DNA of 7,332 nt from Solirubrobacteraceae bacterium (GTDB taxonomy: Bacteria > Actinomycetota > Thermoleophilia > Solirubrobacterales > Solirubrobacteraceae). The position numbers and the translations under genes were made by a program. The DNA lies in NCBI GenBank assembly GCA_019683665.1, contig JADGIB010000182.1:1-7332 (forward strand), given 5' to 3'. A model generated the notes under the pieces. The model saw nothing but the letters and a program-made list of their open reading frames with translations, was not told the DNA's origin and made no database searches. This document shows positions 1-6,087 of this stretch, piece by piece (position 1 is the first letter of the stretch; each line of letters starts with the position of its first letter).

Positions 1-57
1 GGTTTTTTTTTTTTACCCCAGAGCTTTTTATGGCCCCCCCCGCCCGGGGCGGGGGGG
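1..57. other. Low-complexity left contig edge (probable artefact)
   Basis: The window opens with GG and a run of twelve T (3-14). A short AT-richer stretch follows, then a perfect 14-base inverted repeat around a single base (arms 32-45 and 47-60) made almost wholly of C8 and G8 runs. The coding frame of the ATPase gene stays open through it, but the translation bears no resemblance to the Walker B/D-loop region expected just before the first recognisable residues at about 58. This composition is unlike the rest of the window. I read it as an assembly or read-quality artefact at a contig end, not as a promoter or a biological hairpin. Confidence 0.7.
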
Positions 58-1044
58 GCCGCGGACGTCCACGCGTTGTTCGAGGTCATCCGCCGTCTGC
101 GCGACCGCGGGGTGGCGTTCCTCTACGTCTCCCACCACCTCCAGGAGATCTTCGAGCTCGCCGACGAGCTCACCGTGCTGCGCGACGGGCGCCACATCGC
201 GACGAGGCCGGTCGGCGACGTCACGATGGAGGAGCTCGTGCGGCTCATCGTCGGCCGCGACCCCCGCGACCTGACCTTCGGCGGCGAGCGGGCCACCCCG
301 GGCGACACCGTCCTGGAGGTACGCGACGTCGCCCGCCCGCCGCTGCTGGCCGGCGTCTCGTTCGACGTGCGCTCGGGCGAGATCCTCGCGATCACCGGCG
401 CGATCGGGTCGGGCCGGACTGAGCTCGCCCGCGCTCTGGTCGGGGTCGAGCGCCTGACCGGCGGCGAGGTGCGCATCCCCGCCGTGGGCCCGGTCCGCAG
501 CCCCGCCCATGCGGCCCGCCACGGCATCGCCTACCTGCCCGAGGACCGCAAGCGCCACGGGATCCTCGCCACCCGCGACATCACCGACAACGTCGACGTC
601 GGCTGGCTGGCGACGACCCGCAGCATCCTCGACCGGCCGGGTCGACGTTGCGCCGCCGCGCGCCGGCAGGTCGCCGCGCTCGGCGTGAAGACGCCGAACC
701 TGCGCCAGCAGGCGCGCCGGCTCTCCGGCGGCAACCAGCAGAAGATGCTCCTCGGCCGGTGGCTGGCGGTCGACGCCCGCGTGCTCCTGCTCGACGGCCC
801 CACCGAGGGGGTCGACATCGGCAGCAAGCTGGAGATCTACGCCCTGCTGCGCCGCCTCGCCGCCGACGGCGTCGCCGTCGTGCTCTTCACCTCCGACCTC
901 GAGGAGGCCCAGCTCGTCGCGGACCGCGCGATCGGGCTGCGGCGGGGCCGGATCGCGGGCGAGCTCACCGGAGACGACATCACCGAGCAGGCGCTGCTGG
1001 AGCTTCAGTACGGGACCACGACCAAGGAGATGGCCGGGGCATGA
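58..1044 (+). CDS. Sugar-type ABC importer ATP-binding protein (RbsA/XylG/MglA family), 5' truncated
   Basis: This is the cytoplasmic energy-coupling subunit of a CUT2 (ribose/xylose/galactose-type) ABC importer. Such proteins carry two ATPase cassettes in one chain of about 500 residues. Here about 328 remain, so roughly 170 N-terminal residues, including the first Walker A, signature and Walker B, lie off the left edge. Numbering from the TTG at 76, what remains is the end of cassette 1 with its switch histidine (YVSHH, H20), then cassette 2. Cassette 2 has a Walker A-like GAIGSGRT (108-115) with Arg in place of Lys, the family motif LPEDRKRHGI, the signature LSGGNQQK (216-223), and Walker B LLLDGPTEGVDIG (D240). 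The degenerate Walker A and the Asp in place of His at the second switch position (D274) are usual for this family. Gly241 in place of the usual catalytic Glu is less common. The TTG at 76 is not the true start, because homology to the family continues upstream (ADVHALF). The stop overlaps the next start as ATGA. The neighbouring permease confirms the family; the imported substrate is unknown and need not be a sugar. Confidence 0.93.
   Translation, partial: AADVHALFEVIRRLRDRGVAFLYVSHHLQEIFELADELTVLRDGRHIATRPVGDVTMEELVRLIVGRDPRDLTFGGERATPGDTVLEVRDVARPPLLAGVSFDVRSGEILAITGAIGSGRTELARALVGVERLTGGEVRIPAVGPVRSPAHAARHGIAYLPEDRKRHGILATRDITDNVDVGWLATTRSILDRPGRRCAAARRQVAALGVKTPNLRQQARRLSGGNQQKMLLGRWLAVDARVLLLDGPTEGVDIGSKLEIYALLRRLAADGVAVVLFTSDLEEAQLVADRAIGLRRGRIAGELTGDDITEQALLELQYGTTTKEMAGA
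1024..1029 (+). promoter_or_regulatory. Shine-Dalgarno sequence for the permease gene
   Basis: AAGGAG lies inside the end of the ATPase gene, 11 bases before the ATG at 1041. The spacing is on the long side, but the site together with the ATGA stop/start overlap supports 1041 as the permease start and implies translational coupling. Confidence 0.5.
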
Positions 1045-2153
1045 GTGCCGACGCAACCACCCGGGAGTCCGGCGTCGCGACCCTGCCGTCCGCGCGACCG
1101 CTGACGGCGCTGCGCGAGCGGCTCGGCGCCTCGGAGAACCTGTGGACCTACCTCCCGCTCATCGCGGCGATCGTCGCGATCGGAGCGTACGCGACCGCCA
1201 ACAGCGACCTCTTCTTGACGTCGCGCAACATCCAGGTGCTCCTAGAGAGCGTCGCGGCGCTCGGCCTACTGACGGTAGGCATGACCCTGCTGCTCATCGC
1301 GGGGCAGCTCGACCTGTCCGTCGGCGCCGGTGCGGCGCTGGCCTCCGTCGTCGCGGCGAAGCTCATCGTCAGCGGCGCCAGCGACGCCGTCGCCGTCGCC
1401 GTCATGCTCGCGCTGCCGGCGGCGATCGGCGCGATCGTCGGCGTCCTCGTCGTCCGCACCGGGGTCGCGCCGTTCATCCTGACGCTCGGCCTCCTCAGCG
1501 TCCTGCAGGCCGTCGCCCTCATCCAGACCGGCCAGCGGCCCGTCGCGATCGGCGCCCGTCTGCAGGGGTTTGACACCGCCAAGCTGCTCGGCATCCCGCT
1601 CGCCTTCTGGCTCTTCGTCGCCGCGCTCATCGCCGGATCGCTGCTGCTGCGCTACACGCGCCTCGGCCGCAACGCCTACGCGGTCGGCTCCAATGAGGAC
1701 GCGGCGTTCCTGTCCGGCGTGCCGGTCGGCCGCGTGAAGATCACGCTCTTCGGCGTGAGCGGGCTGCTCGTCGGCCTGGCCGGGCTCGTGCTGCTGTCGA
1801 GCCTGGGCGCGGGCGATGCCGCCTCCGGGAACGGGCTCGAGCTCCAGGCGATCGCCGCCGCGGTGCTCGGCGGGGCGCTGCTCACCGGCGGGCGCGGCAC
1901 GATGCTCGGCTCGTTCCTCGGCGTGATGCTCCTCGGCGTCGTCACGAACGCCCTCACGCTCCTCGACGTCTCCTCCTTCCACCAGCGGCTCGTCCAGGGG
2001 GCACTCCTCATCATCGCCGTCCTCGCGACCGCGATCGCCGAGAAGCGCCGCGGCGCCGCCACCTCGCTGTGGACCCCGCTGCGCCGGCTCGCGACGGGCT
2101 CGGACCACCCGGGCTCCACGGACACGACAACGACCACCAAGGCAGGTTCCTGA
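1041..2153 (+). CDS. RbsC-type ABC transporter permease (BPD_transp_2 family)
   Basis: This is the inner-membrane channel subunit of the same importer, expected to work as a dimer with the upstream ATPase and an extracytoplasmic binding protein. It has 370 residues: a hydrophilic N-terminus of about 33 residues, then a strongly hydrophobic core from about 35 to 335 consistent with the 8-10 membrane helices of this family. Family hallmarks are IAGQLDLSVGAG (86-97), the cytoplasmic coupling segment GRNAYAVGSNEDAAFLSGV (209-227), which contacts the ATPase, and ELQAIAAAVLGGALLTGGRG (267-286). The tail is polar and ends in a threonine run (TDTTTTTK, 360-367) of no known function. The ATG at 1041 is chosen because it overlaps the ATPase stop and gives a family-length protein; the frame is open much further upstream only because of the high GC. 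The stop overlaps the next start as TGATG. The family call is firm, the substrate unknown. Unlike classical sugar operons, the genes that follow encode amide/lactam-type enzymes. Confidence 0.95.
   Translation: MSADATTRESGVATLPSARPLTALRERLGASENLWTYLPLIAAIVAIGAYATANSDLFLTSRNIQVLLESVAALGLLTVGMTLLLIAGQLDLSVGAGAALASVVAAKLIVSGASDAVAVAVMLALPAAIGAIVGVLVVRTGVAPFILTLGLLSVLQAVALIQTGQRPVAIGARLQGFDTAKLLGIPLAFWLFVAALIAGSLLLRYTRLGRNAYAVGSNEDAAFLSGVPVGRVKITLFGVSGLLVGLAGLVLLSSLGAGDAASGNGLELQAIAAAVLGGALLTGGRGTMLGSFLGVMLLGVVTNALTLLDVSSFHQRLVQGALLIIAVLATAIAEKRRGAATSLWTPLRRLATGSDHPGSTDTTTTTKAGS
2139..2146 (+). promoter_or_regulatory. Weak Shine-Dalgarno sequence deciding the hyuA start
   Basis: AAGGCAGG ends 6 bases before the ATG at 2153. 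It supports this start over an in-frame ATG at 2069, which would add 28 residues lying entirely within the permease gene and without HyuA-like character. Confidence 0.45.
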
Positions 2154-4225
2154 TGCTGTACGCAGGCGTCGATGTCGGAGGGACCTTCACGGACCTCTTT
2201 GCCTACGACGACGAGAGCGGCGAGACGTTCGCCGCGAAGGTCCCCACGACCGTCGACAACCAGGCCGTCGGCGTCCTCTCGTGCATCGCCGCGGCCGGAC
2301 TCGAGCCGGCCCGGCTCGACGTCCTCTCCCACGGCACGACGACCGGCCTCAACGCGCTCATCGAGCGCAAGGGCGCGATCTGCGGGCTGCTCACGACCGA
2401 GGGCTTCCGAGACGTGCTCGAGATCATGCGCACTGACCGCCGATCCGGCTACGACCTGCGCTGGCGCAAGCCGCAGCCGTTCGTGCCGCGCCACCTGCGG
2501 CTGGAGGTCCCCGAGCGGGTCCTGGCCGACGGAACGGTCGAGCGGCCGCTCGACGAGAACGCGGCGCGGACCGCGATCCGCCGCCTCGTCGCCGACGGGG
2601 TGGAGTCGATCGCCGTATGCCTGCTCCACGCCTACGCCAACCCGGTCCACGAGCGCCGTCTGCTGGAGCTGATCCGAGAGGAGGCTCCCGACGTCGCCGT
2701 CTCGCTGTCGTCGGACGTCAACGCCGAGCTGCGCGAGTTCGAGCGCACGAACACGGTCGTCATCGACGCGTACATCAAGCCGGTGATGGTCCGCTACATC
2801 CGGCGCCTCGCCGAGCGGCTCGAGGCCGACGGGTTCACCGGCCGGCTGCTGCTCATGCAGGGAAGCGGTGGCATGGTCACGCCGGACCGGGCGTGCGAGA
2901 AGCCGATCGTCACGCTCTCGTCGGGCCCGGCCGCGGGCGCGATCGCCGCCGCCACGATCGCCCAGGCCGCCGGCGTCGGGGACATCGTCACGTTCGACGT
3001 TGGCGGGACGAGCACCGACGTCGCGCTCGTCCACGACGGAGAGCCGTACCTCGACGGGCAGAAGCAGGTCGAGTGGGGACTGCCGGCGCGCGTCCCGATG
3101 ATCGACGTCGCGTCCGTCGGGGCCGGCGGCGGGTCGATCGGCTGGGTGGACGAGGGCGGCCTGCTGAAGATGGGTCCGCGCTCGGCCGGCTCGACCCCGG
3201 GCCCGGTCTGCTACGGCAAGGGCGGGAGCGAGCCGACGCTGTCCGACGCCCTCCTCGTGAAGGGGATCCTCGGACCGAGCATCGCCGACGGCGCGCTCGA
3301 GCTCGACGTCGACGCGGCCCGCGAGCAGATCGGCGCGCTGGCCGAGCGGCTCGACCTCCCGCTCGAGCGCGTCGTCTCCGGCATGGTCGAGATCGCGCAG
3401 GCGAACATGGCGAACGCCGTCCGCTCGGTGTCGATCTGGAAGGGCCTCGACCCGCGCGACCTGACGCTCGTCGCGTTCGGCGGCGCCGGCGGCATGGTCG
3501 CCGGCCCGGTCGCGGCGATGCTCGACATCCCCACCGTGCTCGTCCCGCCGGTACCCGGCAACAGCTGCGCGATGGGGACGCTGATGACCGACTACCAGGA
3601 GGACACCGCCGTGGCGTATCTCGCCCGCGCGGACGACGTCGACCTGGACACGGTGAACCGGCAGCTGGCGATGCTCCGCGACCAGGCGCTGGCGGCGCTG
3701 TCGCAGCACGGGATGCCCGCCGACGCGGTCGAGCTCGCCGAGCTGGCAGACATCCGCTACCACGGCCAGATCCACGAGCTGCAGGTCCCGTTCGAGGCGC
3801 ACCCGGTGACCGGCGACGTCCTGGCGGCCACGTTCCAGGCGTTCGAGGAGGCCTACGAGGAGACGTACACGATCCGGCTCGCCAACGGGCTGCCCGAGAT
3901 CGTCTCGCTGCGGGTGAGGGCGCGCGTCCGCCTCCCCCACTACGCGATCCCGGACCACCGGGACGGCCACGACACCCCCGAGCCGACCGCTGCGCGCGAG
4001 GTCATCCACGACGGCGAGACGTTCCTCGTCGACGTGTACGAGCGCGCCCACCTCAAGGCGGGCACGACGCTCGACGGCCCGGTGATCCTCGAGGAGCCCG
4101 GCTCGACCGTGTGGGTCGCTCCCGGGATGGGCCTCGAGGTCGACCGGCTGGGGAACCTGATCATCCACACGCTCGCGTCCGCGGACGCGATGCGCCGTCC
4201 GGCGCTTGCCGGAGAGGAGGTCTGA
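2153..4225 (+). CDS. hyuA: Hydantoinase/oxoprolinase subunit A (ATP-dependent, HyuA family)
   Basis: This is the ATP-binding subunit of a two-part cytoplasmic enzyme of the N-methylhydantoinase / 5-oxoprolinase / caprolactamase / acetophenone carboxylase group. Known members activate a cyclic amide or a ketone by ATP-dependent phosphorylation so that the B subunit can complete ring opening or carboxylation. The 690 residues match the usual length of about 680-720. The N-terminal domain starts at once with the phosphate-binding motif DVGGTFTD (7-14), followed by SHGTTTGLNALIERKG (from 59). The central domain has QGSGGMV (236-242), SGPAAG (257-262), a second phosphate motif FDVGGTSTD (281-289) and FGGAGGMVAGP (442-452), as expected of an actin/Hsp70-like ATPase fold. 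The C-terminal part ends in the PVILEEPGST-type barrel segment typical of the family. The start at 2153 puts the first motif at residue 7, as in family members. It overlaps the permease stop by one base and is followed 5 bases later by hyuB, its expected partner. No inactivating change is visible. The exact substrate cannot be told from sequence. Confidence 0.95.
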   Translation: MLYAGVDVGGTFTDLFAYDDESGETFAAKVPTTVDNQAVGVLSCIAAAGLEPARLDVLSHGTTTGLNALIERKGAICGLLTTEGFRDVLEIMRTDRRSGYDLRWRKPQPFVPRHLRLEVPERVLADGTVERPLDENAARTAIRRLVADGVESIAVCLLHAYANPVHERRLLELIREEAPDVAVSLSSDVNAELREFERTNTVVIDAYIKPVMVRYIRRLAERLEADGFTGRLLLMQGSGGMVTPDRACEKPIVTLSSGPAAGAIAAATIAQAAGVGDIVTFDVGGTSTDVALVHDGEPYLDGQKQVEWGLPARVPMIDVASVGAGGGSIGWVDEGGLLKMGPRSAGSTPGPVCYGKGGSEPTLSDALLVKGILGPSIADGALELDVDAAREQIGALAERLDLPLERVVSGMVEIAQANMANAVRSVSIWKGLDPRDLTLVAFGGAGGMVAGPVAAMLDIPTVLVPPVPGNSCAMGTLMTDYQEDTAVAYLARADDVDLDTVNRQLAMLRDQALAALSQHGMPADAVELAELADIRYHGQIHELQVPFEAHPVTGDVLAATFQAFEEAYEETYTIRLANGLPEIVSLRVRARVRLPHYAIPDHRDGHDTPEPTAAREVIHDGETFLVDVYERAHLKAGTTLDGPVILEEPGSTVWVAPGMGLEVDRLGNLIIHTLASADAMRRPALAGEEV
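4211..4220 (+). promoter_or_regulatory. Strong Shine-Dalgarno sequence for hyuB
   Basis: GGAGAGGAGG is the most purine-rich ribosome-binding site in the window. It lies within the last codons of hyuA, 10 bases before the ATG at 4231. It fixes the hyuB start and may help match production of the two subunits. Confidence 0.7.
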
Positions 4226-4230
4226 CGGCG

Positions 4231-6087
4231 ATGACCACCGACACCGTCGCCACGCCGAAGCTGGACGTCGTCACGCTCGAGGTCCTGCGCAACGGCTTCA
4301 TCCAGATCTGCGAGGAAGTCACGATCACCATGCTCAAGACGGCGCACTCGGTGATCTTCAACGAGGGCAAGGACCTGTCGACTGGCGTCTTCGACCGCGA
4401 CGGGCGCCTGATCGCCCAGGACATGCAGGGCTGCCCCATCCACATCGCCGCGATGCCGCAGGCCGTCAAGGCGGGCATCGAGCGCTACGGGGTCGACGCG
4501 ATGTACCCCGGCGACGTCTTCCTCGTGAACGACTCGTACGCGGGTGGGACGCACCTCCCCGACGTGACCGTGTTCGCCCCGGTGTTCTGGGAGGGCGAGC
4601 TCGTCGGATTCATCGGCAACCGCGGCCACCACACCGACGTCGGCGGCATGGCGCCCGGCTCGATGCCGGGCGACGCGACCGAGATGTACCAGGAGGGCCT
4701 GATCGTTCCGCCGGTGAAGATCTACGAGCGGGGGCGGCCGTGCCGGGACACCCTCTCGATCATCTACGCGAACGTCCGCCTGCCGCGCAACACCGAGGGT
4801 GACATCGCCGCGCAGCGTGCGGGCGTGCAGACCGGCATGCGTCGCTTCCACTCGCTGCTGGAGCGCTACGGGCTCGATGTCGTCCGCGCGGGCATCGACG
4901 AGATCATCGGCTACTCGGATCGCCAGATGCGCAGCGAGGTGGCGAGGATCCCGGACGGGACCTACACGTTCGTCGACTACATGGACACCGACGGCCTCAC
5001 GGGCCGCCGGGTGACGATCGCGCTGACGGTCCGCAAGCAGGGCAGCGAGATCACGTTCGACTTCGCCGGCAGCGATCCCCAGGTCCAGGGGGCGGTGAAC
5101 TGCCCGTTCAGCGTGACGGTCGCGTCGGTGTGGATCGCGATGCTCATGGTCACCAACCCCGACATCCATCCGAGCGAAGGGGCGTTCACGTCGGTGCACG
5201 TCACCGCGCCGCCCGGGACCGTCGTCAACCCGCGCCCGCCCGCGTCGACCGTCTCCGGGCTGACCGAGACCTGCAACCGCCTCATCGACATGTGCATCGC
5301 GGCGCTCGCCCCAGGCTGCCCGGACCGCGTCGTCGCCGGCGAGCTGGGCACCTGCAACGTCCACACGCTCGGCGGTGTGCGCTCCGCCGGCCCCGCCGGC
5401 TCACCGGAGCCGTGGGTGGCGATCCTGAACCCGAAGGGCGGCTGGGGCGGCATGGCCGACCGGGACGGGTGGACGTGCATCCAGGACCCCTTGTCGAACT
5501 GCCGCAACCAGCCGTGCGAGGCGCTGGAGCACTCGTTCCCCCTCCGCGTCCGCCGGTTCAGCCTGCGCACCGGCGTCGAGGGAGCCGGCCGGCACCGTGG
5601 CGGGTTCGGGCTGGTCCGCGACATCGAGGTCACGAGCGACTGCGTCATCTCGACCTGCCTCGACCGCGCCCGCATCCCCCCGTTCGGGCTCCTCGGCGGC
5701 GACGACGGCGCCGTGAACGCCATGCACGTCAAGCGCGCCGGATCCGATGCGTTCGAGCCGCTGCCGCCGCGCGAGTCGAACATGGCGCTGCGGGCGGGCG
5801 ACGTCGTTCGCATCGAGACCGCGATCGGCGGCGGGTTCGGCGATCCGCTGGAGCGCGACCCGCGGCTCGTGGCCGAGGACGTCCGGGAGGGCTACCTGCC
5901 GGACGCCGCCGCGGCCCGCGAGGTGTACGGCGTCGTCCTCGACGATGCTGGCGAGGTCGACGAGGCGGCGACCGACGCGCTGCGCGCGCAGCTGTGCTCG
6001 GCGCGGGGCGAGGTCCGTCCGCGCACCGACTTCCCCGAGCGCGCGCCGGTGTTCGTCCCCGCCACCGGCACGGGAGCGACCCGATGA
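4231..6087 (+). CDS. hyuB: Hydantoinase/oxoprolinase subunit B (HyuB family)
   Basis: This is the catalytic partner of HyuA. In this family the B subunit takes the ATP-activated intermediate and completes hydrolysis of the ring (hydantoinase, oxoprolinase, caprolactamase) or carboxylation (acetophenone carboxylase-like enzymes). The 618 residues are slightly above the common 520-600. The N-terminus has the usual PKLDVVTLEVLRNGF opening and FDRDGRLIAQDMQG. The likely metal-site region is NDSYAGGTHLPD (100-111) followed by GHHTDVGG (132-139). Other hallmarks are LPRNTEGDIAAQRAG, GAGRHRGGFG and the C-terminal GGGFGDPLERDP (533-544). The last ~70 residues form the usual tail (REVYGVVLDD...VDEAATDALRAQL). 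It carries 14 cysteines, including C416, C424 and C429 close together, which seems many for a cytoplasmic HyuB. The 5-base gap to hyuA and the ATGA overlap with the next gene place it firmly in the operon. Function at family level is secure; the substrate is not. Confidence 0.95.
   Translation: MTTDTVATPKLDVVTLEVLRNGFIQICEEVTITMLKTAHSVIFNEGKDLSTGVFDRDGRLIAQDMQGCPIHIAAMPQAVKAGIERYGVDAMYPGDVFLVNDSYAGGTHLPDVTVFAPVFWEGELVGFIGNRGHHTDVGGMAPGSMPGDATEMYQEGLIVPPVKIYERGRPCRDTLSIIYANVRLPRNTEGDIAAQRAGVQTGMRRFHSLLERYGLDVVRAGIDEIIGYSDRQMRSEVARIPDGTYTFVDYMDTDGLTGRRVTIALTVRKQGSEITFDFAGSDPQVQGAVNCPFSVTVASVWIAMLMVTNPDIHPSEGAFTSVHVTAPPGTVVNPRPPASTVSGLTETCNRLIDMCIAALAPGCPDRVVAGELGTCNVHTLGGVRSAGPAGSPEPWVAILNPKGGWGGMADRDGWTCIQDPLSNCRNQPCEALEHSFPLRVRRFSLRTGVEGAGRHRGGFGLVRDIEVTSDCVISTCLDRARIPPFGLLGGDDGAVNAMHVKRAGSDAFEPLPPRESNMALRAGDVVRIETAIGGGFGDPLERDPRLVAEDVREGYLPDAAAAREVYGVVLDDAGEVDEAATDALRAQLCSARGEVRPRTDFPERAPVFVPATGTGATR
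6072..6076 (+). promoter_or_regulatory. Shine-Dalgarno sequence for the M20 hydrolase gene
   Basis: GGGAG lies 7 bases before the ATG at 6084, inside the end of hyuB. With the ATGA overlap it supports the chosen start and coupled translation. Confidence 0.5.

Noticed and set aside
32..60. Perfect 14-base inverted repeat at the left end as an operator or terminator
   Set aside because: It is built from C8/G8 runs, sits where the first ATPase cassette should be coded, and mirrors similar runs at the other end, so an artefact is far more likely.
76..78. TTG at 76 as the true start of the ATPase
   Set aside because: Family-like sequence (ADVHALF) continues upstream in frame, and cassette 1 would lack almost everything. 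The gene is cut by the edge.
895..897. Missing switch histidine in the second ATPase cassette as a sign of a decayed gene
   Set aside because: Second cassettes of RbsA/MglA-type proteins normally lack it, so this is ordinary for the family.
28..1056. A 342-residue open frame on the minus strand, opposite the ATPase gene
   Set aside because: It is a shadow of the ABC ATPase. It begins opposite the next gene's start and runs into the artefactual left edge.
2069..2152. In-frame ATG at 2069 as an earlier start for hyuA
   Set aside because: The added 28 residues lie in the permease gene and do not resemble HyuA. The ATG at 2153 places the DVGGTFTD motif at the family-typical position and has a ribosome-binding site.
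1676..4168. An 830-residue open frame on the minus strand, opposite the permease and hyuA
   Set aside because: It is a high-GC shadow. Its composition is Arg/Asp/Val/Leu-rich without domains, and the plus strand holds two genes with unmistakable family motifs throughout.
3940..5364. A 474-residue open frame on the minus strand, opposite hyuA/hyuB
   Set aside because: It shows the same shadow effect: no recognisable motif, low-complexity charged composition, and it spans the junction of two firmly identified plus-strand genes.
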